DNA from: Asterias amurensis
Lineage: Eukaryota; Echinodermata; Asteroidea; Forcipulatida; Asteriidae
Direction: 5' to 3'
Length of the DNA: 64,000 nt
Assembly (NCBI RefSeq): GCF_032118995.1
Contig: NC_092650.1
Location: 3,286,001-3,350,000, forward strand
Below, one piece after another: positions 1-10,996 of the stretch (position 1 is the stretch's first letter; each line of letters opens with the position of its first letter). The position numbers and the translations under genes are program-made. The notes beneath the pieces are model-generated. The model had not been told where the DNA came from. It saw only the letters and a list, made by a program, of their open reading frames with translations, and did no database searches.

Positions 1-83
1 CGCATCATTTATCGCAGTGCAATTTTAGTGCAGCAACTTCTAGCTGTCGGATTTGAGATATCATACCTAGTTTTTCAATTGCG

Positions 84-89
84 TTTATT
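84..89 (-). promoter_or_regulatory. Poly(A) signal of the CBM2 gene
   Basis: AATAAA on the minus strand about 100 bp after the stop codon at 191. It supports the short enzyme-free C-terminus as a real gene end. Confidence 0.55.
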
Positions 90-190
90 ATTCTTCTTAT
101 CTTAGATTAGTTTCTTCTACACATTCTCTTGGAACATCAAAATACTGTACCTCTCTTTCACAGAGAAAAACCCCCAACTTGTTGCCCGTT

Positions 191-3100
191 TCATTGGCGT
201 GGAGCATTTTGATTTTGGTTGTCGTCATAAAAGGGTGTGGTGGGAGAGTCATCATAAGAAGACGTGGCTGGAGAGTTGTAAGAAAACGTGGTGGGAGAGT
301 CGCCAGAAGAAGGCGTGGTGCGAGAGTCGTCAAAAGAAGGTGTGGTGTGAGAGTCGTCAAAAGAAGGCGTGGTGTGAGAGCCGTCAAAAGAAGACGTGGT
401 GGAAGAGTCACCAAAAAAAGGCGTGGTGCGAGAGTCATTATAAGTAGCCGTGGTGGGAGAGGAAGGGGAACAACTGGGTTGACCCATCATAACTGCAGTA
501 AAAGAGGGCAGGGACACTGTCTCTACGGAAGCCTGGAACTGACCAATCATTACGGTACCCACTACCTGGTCGGCGTTGTAGTCCTTGTTCCTCAAGAAGA
601 ATGTCCTGTGGTTAATGCTCTCACTGTCAATGTCGGCCCAAAATGGCTGTGGGTAAAATGTGCGTAATTATTAGAAGGAGATATGAATTTACATGCCCTT
701 GAAGTTCCCGATGCCGATTAGCAATATGGAGACTTTGGAACACTAGGTGGGAGGAGACTTGCCACGTAAATTTTCAACTGTTTACACAGTTCTGAGCGTG
801 GGCACTTCTATGAGAACAGTGGTCTTACATGGAAAGTCTGCTGCCACCCAGTGCCTCCAAAAGTCTCCCATTGGTAAGGAGCTTTTGAAAATAATTGTAA
901 AAATTGAAAGACCAAAAATTTAGAATAATTACAACAATGAATTATTTTTTACACTGGTGGCTATGTAATGAAGTTAAATAACTAGGTCCGGCTCATTTGT
1001 GTTTTATTTCATTTTTATGGCCAGTCTGGCCTAAAACTTTGTGTCAGGTGAATGCCATTTCACATATCAGTCCTCGGGTCAGAATCGGGTCAGAATCTAC
1101 CAGGTTGCAGAGGCCCAGCCCTTTTCTGAGTCAATCTGGCCAGGAATCTAAATCAAACTGACCCAAAAGTATGTCATACTGACACATTGGAGTCAAAATC
1201 ACCACTTTAACCAGTTATCATCCTGACCAAGCAATGGGTCATGCTGGGACCCGAAATTCAGGAGTGTTTAGAATGTAGTTTGACCTGGCAAACTGGAGGA
1301 ACAGTCGGCTTGGTCACCAGGGACTGAATCCGTGTACCAGGGAAAGGTATGCAATAAGTCAATAAATAGCACTGCACCCCTCAACACAGATACCAAACAA
1401 AACAATATGAAGTCTGTCAACATTAGGGTTAGATAGCTCTTTTGGTAGAGCACCGGCACATTAATCCAAATGTGGCAGGTTCAAGCGCCACTAGGGTAAA
1501 TGTTTCTTGTTCAATCCCAAAATTCAACAAAACTTACCTCAAGGTGTAAGATCTCCTGCGAGAAGTCAAGACGGACCAACCATCCACCAACAACTTCATT
1601 CCAGATCGGGATCCAGAATTTCCCTCGGTATCCTCCCTGCCAGATGTACTTGACCTCGGTTAATGGGCAGTCGAAAAAGGGCAGCTCTGTCGATGTAGTA
1701 AGGTCAGGAATGGCGGATGTAGTCCAGTTACCTGGTGGTGCTTGTGTAGGGTAGTCTGGTTCTTGGGTGGGGTCGTCTGGTTCTTGGGTGGGGTCTTGGG
1801 TGGGGTAGTCTGGCTCTTTGGTGGGGTAGTCAGCGCAGGTTCCGCAGTCTTCTTGACCGATCAGATGGACAGTGAACTCGATGGGTGCTGGCTCCAAGAA
1901 CACGGCGTTGAAACCCATCTCCAGAATGTCTCCTGGTAAGAGGTCTGCGTTCCAGTGTTTGTTCTTCAGGATGTGCAATGTCGACTCATTGTTTGTGCTT
2001 TCAACATCTGCATTCCAAATCTGTACAAAATAAAATGTGTTACTACAATACGACCAGACGATAAAAAAGCATTCCATGTAATAGACCATGCAAGTCTCGC
2101 AGACAGTGGAACATTTTGGATAACACTTTGGTCCCGTGTCTATGTTTGAACCTATGAAGGAAACATTACCTAGTTTGGCACCAAAACCCAGCTGTAAGAA
2201 ATATGAACACCCCAAACAACACCTTCAAAGTGCATCTTCAGAACACATAGTAATTAGAAAATGTCAAGTAAAGAACACAATTTTAACCGTATGTTGGGTG
2301 AACAGAGTAAAACTCCTTGTTCAGGTTGCAGGTCAGAAGCCATACCACCGCTAGACTGCCGTATAGCCATTGCTCACGTCAAGTTTACAAAAATAAAGCA
2401 AAGTTTTGTTAATCAGTTCTGCGTTAAAGCAGACACCTTCGACTTCCTGTATGAAATCCCCTTGTCTTCGTACGCAGCATCAATTAAATATTTTTCAATA
2501 TACAGTCTAATGAAACAGACATTGCACAGCTAAGATGAGTTGATAAGCCACAAACCTCGACATCGATGACTGATTTGGAGAATTTGAGAGCAACATTCCA
2601 GCCTCCCGACACTTTGTTGGTGATGGGAATGGAAAACCATGCATTGAAATAATTTGGCCAGTAGTTCAGGACGGTTGCGTTGCTTCCACACGTAAAGCAG
2701 GATGCCATGGGTCTGTCTGTTGGTGCTTGTGTGGGGTCGTCTGGTTGTTGGGTGGGGTCTTTGGATGGGAAGTCTGGTTGTTGGGTGGGGTTTTGGGTGG
2801 GGAAGTCTGGTTGTTGGGTGGGGTCTTGGGTGGGGAAGTCTGGTTGTTGGGTGGGGTCTTGGGTGGGGAAGTAAGGTTGTTGGGTGGGGTCTTGGGTGGG
2901 GAAGTCTGGTTGTTGGGTGGGGTCTTGGGTGGGGAAGTCTGGTTGTTGGGTTGGGTCTTGGGTGGTGAAGTCTGGTTGTTGGGTGGGGTCTTGGGTGGGG
3001 TAGTCTGGTTGTTGGGTTGGGTCTTGCTGGGTGGTGAAGTCTGGTTGTTGGGTGGGGTCTTGGGTGGGGTAGTCTGGTTGTTGGGTTGGGTCTTGCTGGG

Positions 3101-6100
3101 TGGTGAAGTCTGGTTGTTGGGTGGGGCGGTCTGAGTCTCCAGCGCAGGTTCCGCAGTCTTCTTGACCGATAAGACGGACGGTGAACTTGATGGGTGCTGG
3201 CTCCAAGAACATGGCGTTGAAACCCATCTCCAGAATGTCTCCCGGTAAGAGGTCTGTGTTCCAGTGTTTGTTCTTCAGGATGTACAATGTCGACTCATTG
3301 TTTGTGCTGTCAACATCCGCATTCCAAATCTGTACAAAATAAAATGTGTTACTATAATACGACCAGACGATAAAAAAGCATTCCATGTAATAGACCATGC
3401 AAGTCTCGCAGACAGTGGAACATTTTGGATAACACTTTGGTCCCACGTCTATGTTTAACCTATGAAGGAAACATTACCTAGTTTGGCACCAAAACCCAGC
3501 TGTAAGAAATATGAACACCCCAAACAACACCTTCAAAGTGTATCTTCAGAACACATAGTAATTAGAAAATGTCAAGTAAAGAACACAATTTTAACCGTAT
3601 GTTGGGTGAACAGAGTAAAACTCCTTGTTCAGGTTGCAGGTCAGAAGCCATACCACCGCTAGACTGCCGTATAGCCATTGCTCACGTCAAGTTTACAAAA
3701 ATAAAGCAAAGTTTTGTTAATCAGTTCTGCGTTAAAGCAGACACCTTCGACTTCCTGTATGAAATCCCCTTGTCTTCGTACGCAGCATCAATTAAATATT
3801 TTTCAATATACAGTCTAATGAAACAGACATTGCACAGCTAAGATGAGTTGATAAGCCACAAACCTCGACATCGATGACTGATTTGGAGAATTTGAGAGCA
3901 ACATTCCAGCCTCCCGACACTTTGTTGGTGATGGGAATGGAAAACCATGCATTGAAATAATTTGGCCAGTAGTTCAGGACGGTTGCGTTGCTTCCGCACG
4001 TAAAGCAGGATGCCATGGGTCTGTCTGTTGGTGCTTGTGTGGGGTCGTCTGGTTGTTGGGTGGGGTCTTTGGATGGGAAGTCTGGTTGTTGGGTGGGGTT
4101 TTGGGTGGGGAAGTCTGGTTGTTGGGTGGGGTCTTGGGTGGGGAAGTCTGGTTGTTGGGTGGGGTCTTGGGTTGGGAAGTAAGGTTGTTGGGTGGGGTCT
4201 TGGGTGGGGAAGTCTGGTTGTTGGGTGGGGTCTTGGGTGGGGAAGTCTGGTTGTTGGGTTGGGTCTTGGGTGGTGAAGTCTGGTTGTTGGGTGGGGTCTT
4301 GGGTGGGGTAGTCTGGTTGTTGGGTTGGGTCTTGCTGGGTGGTGAAGTCTGGTTGTTGGGTGGGGCGGTCTGAGTCTCCAGCGCAGGTTCCGCAGTCTTC
4401 TTGACCGATAAGACGGACGGTGAACTTGATGGGTGCTGGCTCCAAGAACATGGCGTTGAAACCCATCTCCAGAATGTCTCCCGGTAAGAGGTCTGTGTTC
4501 CAGTGTTTGTTCTTCAGGATGTACAATGTCGACTCATTGTTTGTGCTGTCAACATCCGCATTCCAAATCTGTACAAAATAAAATGTGTTACTATAATACG
4601 ACCAGACGATAAAAAAGCATTCCATGTAATAGACCATGCAAGTCTCGCAGACAGTGGAACATTTTGGATAACACTTTGGTCCCACGTCTATGTTTAACCT
4701 ATGAAGGAAACATTACCTAGTTTGGCACCAAAACCCAGCTGTAAGAAATATGAACACCCCAAACAACACCTTCAAAGTGCATCTTCAGAACACATAGTAA
4801 TTAGAAAATGTCAAGTAAAGAACACAATTTTAACCGTATGTTGGGTGAACAGAGTAAAACTCCTTGTTCAGGTTGCAGGTCAGAAGCCATACCACCGCTA
4901 GACTGCCGTATAGCCATTGCTCACGTCAAGTTTACAAAATAAAGCAAAGTTTTGTTAATCAGTTCTGCGTTAAAGCAGACACCTTCGACTTCCTGTATGA
5001 AATCCCCTTGTCTTCGTACGCAGCATCAATTAAATATTTTTCAATATACAGTCTAATGAAACAGACATTGCACAGCTAAGATGAGTTGATAAGCCACAAA
5101 CCTCGACATCGATGACTGATTTGGAGAATTTGAGAGCAACATTCCAGCCTCCCGACACTTTGTTGGTGATGGGAATGGAAAACCATGCATTGAAATAATT
5201 TGGCCAGTAGTTCAGGACGGTTGCGTTGCTTCCGCACGTAAAGCAGGATGCCATGGGTCTGTCTGTTGGTGCTTGTGTGGGGTCGTCTGGTTGTTGGGTG
5301 GGGTCTTTGGATGGGAAGTCTGGTTGTTGGGTGGGGTTTTGGGTGGGGAAGTCTGGTTGTTGGGTGGGGTCTTGGGTGGGGAAGTCTGGTTGTTGGGTGG
5401 GGTCTTGGGTTGGGAAGTAAGGTTGTTGGGTGGGGTCTTGGGTGGGGTCTTGGGTGGGGAAGTCTGGTTGTTGGGTGGGGTCTTGGGTGGGGAAGTCTGG
5501 TTGTTGGGTTGGGTCTTGGGTGGTGAAGTCTGGTTGTTGGGTGGGGTCTTGGGTGGGGTAGTCTGGTTGTTGGGTTGGGTCTTGCTGGGTGGTGAAGTCT
5601 GGTTGTTGGGTGGGGCGGTCTGAGTCTCCAGCGCAGGTTCCGCAGTCTTCTTGACCGATAAGACGGACGGTGAACTTGATGGGTGCTGGCTCCAAGAACA
5701 TGGTGTTGAAACCCATCTCCAGAATGTCTCCCGGTAAGAGGTCTGTGTTCCAGTGTTTGTTCTTCAGGATGTACAATGTCGACTCATTGTTTGTGCTGTC
5801 AACATCCGCATTCCAAATCTGTACAAAATAAAATGTGTTACTATAATCTCTTAACCGGACGATAATAAAGCATTCCTTGAAATTATCAAAACCACGCAAG
5901 TCTCGCACAGGCACACACAGTCTCGCAGTGGAACATTTTGCATACCACTTTGGTTCCGAACCGTTCCACAGACCTTGTTTTAACGTATGAAGAAAGGATC
6001 ATGCATCAACTAAATCCAATAGACGCCCACATTGCAGAGCTAAACTTATGAGTTATAAGTCACAAACCTTGACATCGATGACTGGCTTGGAGAATTTGAG

Positions 6101-7933
6101 GGCAACATTCCAGCCTCCCGACACACTGCTGGTGATAGGAATGGAAAACCATGCATTGAAGTAATTTGGCCAGTAGTTCAGGACGGTTGCGTTACTTCCG
6201 CATGTAAAGCAGGATGCCATGGGTCTGTCTGTTGGTGCTTGTGTGGGGTCGTCTGGTTGTTGGGTGGGGAAGAAAGGTTGTTGGGTGGGGTCTTGGGTGG
6301 GGAAGAAAGGTTGTTGGGTGGGTTCTTGGGTGGAGAAGTCTGGTTCTTGGCTGGGGAAGTCTGGTTGTTGGGTGGGGAAGTCTGGTTGCTGGGTGGGGTC
6401 TTGGGTGAGGAAGTCTGGTTGTTGGGTGGCGTCTTGGGTCGGGTCTTTGGTGTTGAAGTCTGGTTCGTGGGTTGGGTTTTGGGTGGGGTAGTCTGGCTCT
6501 TGAGTGGGGTGGTCTGAGTCTCCAGCGCATGTTCCGCAGTCTTCTTGACCGACAAGACGGACGGTGAACTCGATGGGTGCTGGCTCCAAGAACATGACGT
6601 TGAAACCCATCTCCAGAATGTCTCCCGGTAAGAAGTCTGCGTTCCAGTGTTTGTTCTTCAGGATGTACAATGTCGACTCATTGTTTTTGCTTTCAACATC
6701 TGCATTCCAAATCTGTATGAAAAATAATTGACAATCTATCAAGAAAAGAACAAAAGGGAAACCAACATTAATATTCTAAATAAATGTTGTGGTGAGGTGG
6801 TGAACAAACTCCTTATTTGTGTACAGGTTAGCCTGGTAGTCGAGGCGCACCCGGCACACCCAGGTATCACGCTCACAAGAAAAAAGACCAGCATGAGCAG
6901 CAAAGCCGTGAAGCGCCTTCACTCGTTTTGGGGCCATGGTTTACTTTCCTTTTATTTACACATTTTTGGGTAGGAGAAAAGTTATATGCAAATTATGGCA
7001 ATACATTTGCTCGCTTTGATAGCTCCATGTGTTGACCAATGAGAAGCCATTTACTTGCATGACATCACAGAAACGTTTGATGCAAATGATGCACTAGCAA
7101 GTTAGCGAAAACCACCAACACTAGTGACAACATTGACAATAACATTGACATTGACAACATTGACAATAACATTGACATTGTCAACATTGACAATAACATT
7201 GACATTGTCAACATTGACAATAACAGCTATCTTTTCCAGGGAAGCATTACCATGTAGCTCTGCCAGCTCGAAAAGCACCATTTAATTTAGCCCCATAAAT
7301 CGGTCCAATCCACTCCGTATCTGATATCAAAATCTTGCGCTTTTTTTAAAAACCGTCTGCAATGAACACGATCTGCATCATAAAACTTACTGATCTAATG
7401 CTTCAGATAGCCCGTAGGCTACACCTCGAATCGTTCAAACATACAGTTTTGGGTAAAAATCAAATGAATTTTTAGTGTGAACTTTCTTAACGATCTTGAC
7501 AACTTGCTCTTTTTCGAAGCGCGCGCGCCACGGTCTCATAATTAGTCGGGTTCCTTCCAATGGTAACAATTGACCGTATCATTAATGATAAGTTATTGAT
7601 AAGGACGATAAGGAAATCATCCGAAAAAGTCTACAACACCTTATGATGAGTTTACAAGTCACAAAGTGACGGATATGAACGCCATAGAAGAAAACACTTT
7701 TTTATACAGACCTTAACATCTATGACTGGTTTGGAGAATTTCAGAGCAACATTCCAGCCTCCCGACACGTTGCTGGTGATAGGAATTTCAAACCGTGCAT
7801 CGAAGTACTTGGACGGCCAGTAGTTCAGGACGGTTGCGTTGCTCCCGCACGTAAAGCAGGATGCGGAGATCAGTGGAGGACAGAGTACCAGGAGCCCAAA
7901 CCACGTGACAAGATGCACAGGTTGCATTATCAT
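191..7933 (-). CDS. Secreted protein with six tandem CBM2-like carbohydrate-binding domains, no enzyme domain
   Basis: Seven exons, all joined in phase 0: 7712-7933, 6068-6712, 5102-5818, 3864-4568, 2556-3329, 1538-2020 and 191-646 (stop at 191). They encode about 1,333 residues. Exon 1 has a signal peptide (MIMQPVHLVTWFGLLVLCPP) and the first half of a CBM2-type beta-sandwich (CFTCGSN, then SGGWNVALKFSKPVIDVK). Each middle exon holds the second half of one domain (WNADV, HWNADLLPGD, GFN, QEDCGTC), a linker of PTQQPDF/PTQDPTQ repeats, and the first half of the next domain, so every domain is split by an intron at the same place. The three Trp positions typical of CBM2 are present in domains 1-5. 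Domain 6 (exons 6-7) is divergent, with Tyr at the third. The protein ends in a TTPSFDD-type linker. Known: CBM2 binds cellulose, chitin or xylan and in invertebrates is usually attached to GH9 cellulases. No GH9 domain lies between the start and the poly(A) signal. Function is inferred as extracellular polysaccharide binding. Confidence 0.82.
1420..1530 (+). repeat. tRNA-derived SINE fragment
   Basis: A tRNA-like stretch with an A-box-like segment (TAGCTCTTTTGGTAGAGCAC) followed about 30 bp later by a B-box-like GGTTCAAGCGCC. It lies in the last intron of the CBM2 gene. The left arm pairs poorly and flanking sequence is A-rich, so a SINE head is likelier than a working tRNA gene. Confidence 0.45.
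2021..5818 (-). repeat. Three near-identical exon+intron units of the CBM2 gene
   Basis: Units 4569-5818, 3330-4568 and 2021-3329 each contain one CBM2-linker-CBM2 exon plus the following intron of about 535 bp. Introns are as similar as exons, so the copies arose by recent unequal crossing-over or are kept alike by gene conversion. Unit lengths (1250, 1239, 1309) differ mainly by whole or partial repeats in the Pro/Thr/Gln linker. The intron before the array (5819-6067) is much shorter and unlike these. Confidence 0.92.
7125..7225. repeat. Minisatellite of CATTGACAATAA type
   Basis: Short imperfect tandem repeats built from ACATTGACA and ACAATAAC blocks, in the first intron of the CBM2 gene. 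No coding content. Confidence 0.85.
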
Positions 7934-7994
7934 GTCTGATAAAAAAAAAACCTATAATAATATTATCGGTCGATGCAAGTAAAACCTACAACCG

Positions 7995-8001
7995 TTTTAT
8001 A
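7995..8001 (-). promoter_or_regulatory. TATA-like box of the CBM2 gene
   Basis: TATAAAA on the minus strand, about 60 bp upstream of the first ATG of the CBM2 gene. Spacing allows a short 5' UTR. Supported by motif and position only. Confidence 0.4.
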
Positions 8002-8621
8002 TTGCAAAAAGTATAGCCCTGCGACGCACGATATTTTGGATAAGTGTGACCTTTATAAAGGCACTGTGGATTTTACAAAGAGTTAGGACTCTAGTTAGGA
8101 CATCTCGAGTTAGGAATTACTCGTCCTAACTTGGACTAACCTTACATTTTTAGCAGTGGCGTAACTAGACATTTTCATTTGGTGGGGCAAGTGGGGGCAA
8201 AGATTAAATTTGGGAGGGGGGGGGCAAAGAAGTGCAAGATTATTATTAAATATGTTAACTGATATATAGTTGATACACACCAATGCAGTTCTGAAACAGT
8301 CTATAGTCAGCATGTAACAAAAGATTGCGAAAACAACAAAATCTTAGAGAACATGTCATTTTGTATAAGATAAAACTTTTTGACTGTATAAAAGGATTAA
8401 ATTACCAACTGTGGTCAACAAGTACCAATCTAGAGTTGTACACGATATTCTCAACTACGAACTGGGCTTTGTGGGTGTGTAAATACCCAAAACATAATAA
8501 TATTAGGCCAAGTAAAAATAGAAATGTTTAGCGTCCCCGCCCGCTTCCTTTTCACAGGACACCTCTTTTTTTTCTTAAGTTTTGTTATGCACATTTTTTT
8601 TTTGAAAAAGGGTTATTTTAA

Positions 8622-8986
8622 AGCCATTGGACCCTTTCGGTTCAGAAAAAAAATAAAAGTTCACAGATTTACACATAATTTACAGGGTTTACAGAAGGTA
8701 ATGGTGAAAGACTTCTCTTGAAATATTAGTCCATGAAATGCTTTATTTTTTGAGAAAACGGTAAAACAATATTAATTCTCGTTAGCGAGAATTACGGATT
8801 TGTTATAAACACATGTCATGACACGGCGGAGCGCGCGAAAACAGGAGTGCGTTTTCCCGTTATTTTTTCCCGACTCCGATGTCAGATTGAGCCTCAATTT
8901 CCACAGGATTCTTATTTTATATATAAGTTGTGATACACGAAATGTGGGACTTGGACAAGACTGTTTACCGAAAGTGTATAATGGCT
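8622..8986. mobile_element. TTAA MITE, family 2 (AGCCATTGG ends), nested in the hAT element
   Basis: Begins AGCCATTGGACCCTTTCGG and ends TTACCGAAAGTGTATAATGGCT between TTAA duplications (8618-8621, 8987-8990). TTAA targeting is typical of piggyBac-type transposases. This is the third level of a nest: MITE, hAT, MITE. Confidence 0.8.
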
Positions 8987-9689
8987 TTAAATGATCTCAG
9001 CAAAAAAAAAAAAAAAAATCTGAATGTCTTGTCTGAATGCCTTGACCAAACTGTTTCATTAATGTTTTGTGTATTTCAGCAGCAGAAAAAAACCAGTTGA
9101 TATTTGACATTCATGGCGACCATCTTGAAATAAAAAAATAAAAAGCCCCTCCTCCTTCCTTATTTTTGAGAAACCCAGACACTAAACATGTTTCTTTTTT
9201 TACTCGGCCTTATTGTAACAAGTGTAAGCCAAAAAAACAGGATCGAAATTGTGGGTGTTTAATAATCACATTTTAGTTACGAAACGGATATTTAAAAGTA
9301 ATAGGCCTACCTCTCAATTGCACCGCTTGCTTCAAAGGAGAAGAAATGGTCTAAGCAACCTTTTTCGCTGGCCATTTTTGTGCTGTAGTAAATTTCTCTG
9401 TAGTGCATCTGACCATAGAATTTCTACCTCCATGATCTGACTTTGTGTTTACGGAGCTATTGGTCTGCGTTCAGACCACCACGTATTTTAACAGAACTTT
9501 GTCACATCCTGCACTCTCTGTAACCGCAAAACCACAACAAACATTTACCGCCAATACGATCGCGCGCGCGTTTCCACGCATTTTTCGTGTTATAGTCCAC
9601 ATAGGGCCTACTGATAATGAATAAAAGTTTTCCGTTTTACGGCAGCATTTTATGCAGCCTTAAACGATTTATATATAAGGCCTATAAGA

Positions 9690-10405
9690 ATATAGCCTTG
9701 CTCAAGGCAGTCGCATTATTCACTCCGAAAAGACGCAGCTGTAAACCCACCCGCCGTATACCCTGTGCATGGTGTGTGCGATCACACCGAATGACCCACC
9801 CGTATACACACTGTCACATCGCACGAATACTGTTCACACAAGTCATCGCACTCGTACACCACTAACCGCATGCGGAGGCCGTCAGGCCGACAGCCTTGTC
9901 GGGTCTGTATCTTCCGGGTTTAATGTGTTGTATTGAAAAAATTCCAATAGTGGACGAAATTGGGGGGCTCTAGGATATGCTAGTATGCAGCTCATGAATA
10001 TGTATATCGTTCGTCAGACCTATCAGACAACACAGGATGTGAGGCAAATGAATTATTCATTTTGACGTCCAATCACACACGCCTATCATGCTCGCTGAGC
10101 GTCCGTGGTGGTGGTGTGTGATGATGTAGACATGTCTCATCTTTCGCGGGCATTATGGTAATGAGCTGACCGTGGGAACTCTTCGCTTATTATAGTAATG
10201 AGGTCAGTGGCTTCAACACAGATCCTACAAGGCTGTCGGCCTGACGGCCTCCGCATGCGGATAGTTTTCGGGGGCATCGTGTCGTGCGATGTTACGCACA
10301 GTGAATACGGGTGGGTTTTACGCACAGTGAATACGGGTGGGTTTTTATACAGCGGCGGTCTTTTTTCGGAGTGAATAATTCGACTGCCTTGAGCAAGGCT
10401 AATAA
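9690..10405. repeat. Long inverted repeat inside the hAT element
   Basis: Arms of roughly 190-220 bp (about 9690-9910 and 10220-10405) share inverted blocks such as CCGCATGCGGAGGC, AAGGCTGTCGGCC and GCCTTGAGCAAGGC, around a spacer of about 310 bp. It may be a palindromic element captured by the hAT, or its subterminal structure. Confidence 0.7.
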
Positions 10406-10622
10406 GAATATTAATCTCTGATTTCATATGGGGGGCACGGGGGGGGGGGCAAGGGTTCTGAGCGGGGGGGGGGGGGGGGGGGCGCCGGCCCCCCCTGCCC
10501 CCCCCCCCCCCCTCTGGTTACGCCACTGATTTTTAGTATCTCCTTGGACTAGTCCTAAGTAGACTAGTCCTAAGTTTAGGACTAGTCCTAACTCTTTGTG
10601 AAACCGACCCCAGGACCCTTAA

Positions 10623-10992
10623 AGGAACACGTTGCCTTGGATCGGCCGAGTTGGTCTTTGAAAAGCGTTTTTAACCGTTTGTTATAAAATGCATATGGTT
10701 AGAAAGATGTTTTAAAAGTAGAGTACAATGATCTACACAAGTATCACTCGAAATTGCGGTTTTACCTCATCGACTTAAACGGTCAGCCATTTATAGGAGT
10801 CAAGTCTTTGACTCCCATAAATAGCCGTGTCAGTTCACTACGTAAAAGGAAAACCGTGCAATTTCGAGTAATACCTGTGTGGATCATTGTATTCTACTTT
10901 TAAAACATCTTTCTAACCATATTAATTTGATAACAAACGGTTACAAGCGCTTTTCAAAGACCAACTCGTCTGATCCAAGGCAATGTGTTCCT
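10623..10992. mobile_element. Palindromic TTAA MITE, family 3 (AGGAACACGTTGCC ends)
   Basis: A near full-length palindrome: the left half beginning AGGAACACGTTGCCTTGG is repeated inverted in the right half ending CAAGGCAATGTGTTCCT. It is flanked by TTAA. Further copies: 22654-23043, and fragments near 14843-14900 and 26499-26600. Confidence 0.85.
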
Positions 10993-10996
10993 TTAA

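Larger units (their letters stand above)
8154..10528. mobile_element. Non-autonomous hAT-like DNA transposon, 2.4 kb
   Basis: The ends are inverted (CAGTGGCGTAAC at left, GTTACGCCACTG at right) and are flanked by a perfect 8-bp target duplication ATTTTTAG (8146-8153 and 10529-10536), the hAT hallmark. Both termini carry G- or C-rich runs inside the repeat. No transposase ORF is present, so it is a deletion derivative or a miniature relative. It contains a nested TTAA MITE and a long internal inverted repeat. Confidence 0.85.
8066..10611. mobile_element. Palindromic MITE (AGTTAGGACT family), split by a hAT insertion
   Basis: The left part (8066-8153) starts with TTTTACAAAGAGTTAGGACT. The right part (10529-10611) ends with GGACTAGTCCTAACTCTTTG and GACCCC. 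Together they match the intact copy at 47207-47355, with the hAT element between them. The element is a near-palindrome rich in CCTAA/TTAGG and has no coding capacity. Confidence 0.75.

Noticed and set aside
179-667. Arg/Lys-rich plus-strand ORF opposite the last CBM2 exon
   Set aside because: Low-complexity antisense reading of the TTPSFDD linker. No signal, domain or splice support.
1428-1500. A functional tRNA gene
   Set aside because: A and B boxes are present but the acceptor and D-arm pairing is poor and the context is repetitive; a SINE head is likelier. The same holds for 19377-19450, 43317-43392 and 58465-58530.
2680-3134. Long plus-strand ORFs of VGWGLGWGSLV type opposite the CBM2 gene (also 3988-4373, 5226-5623, 6214-6517)
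   Set aside because: They are antisense shadows of the Pro/Thr/Gln linker repeats. The minus strand has splice sites, phase continuity and CBM2 homology.
191-7933. The minus-strand gene as a GH9 endoglucanase
   Set aside because: CBM2 suggested it, but no GH9 motif lies in any exon and the gene ends with a stop and poly(A) signal.
10441-10515. G- and C-homopolymer tract as a regulatory G-quadruplex
   Set aside because: It is the low-complexity terminus of the hAT element and its length may be unreliable in assembly; no promoter is nearby.
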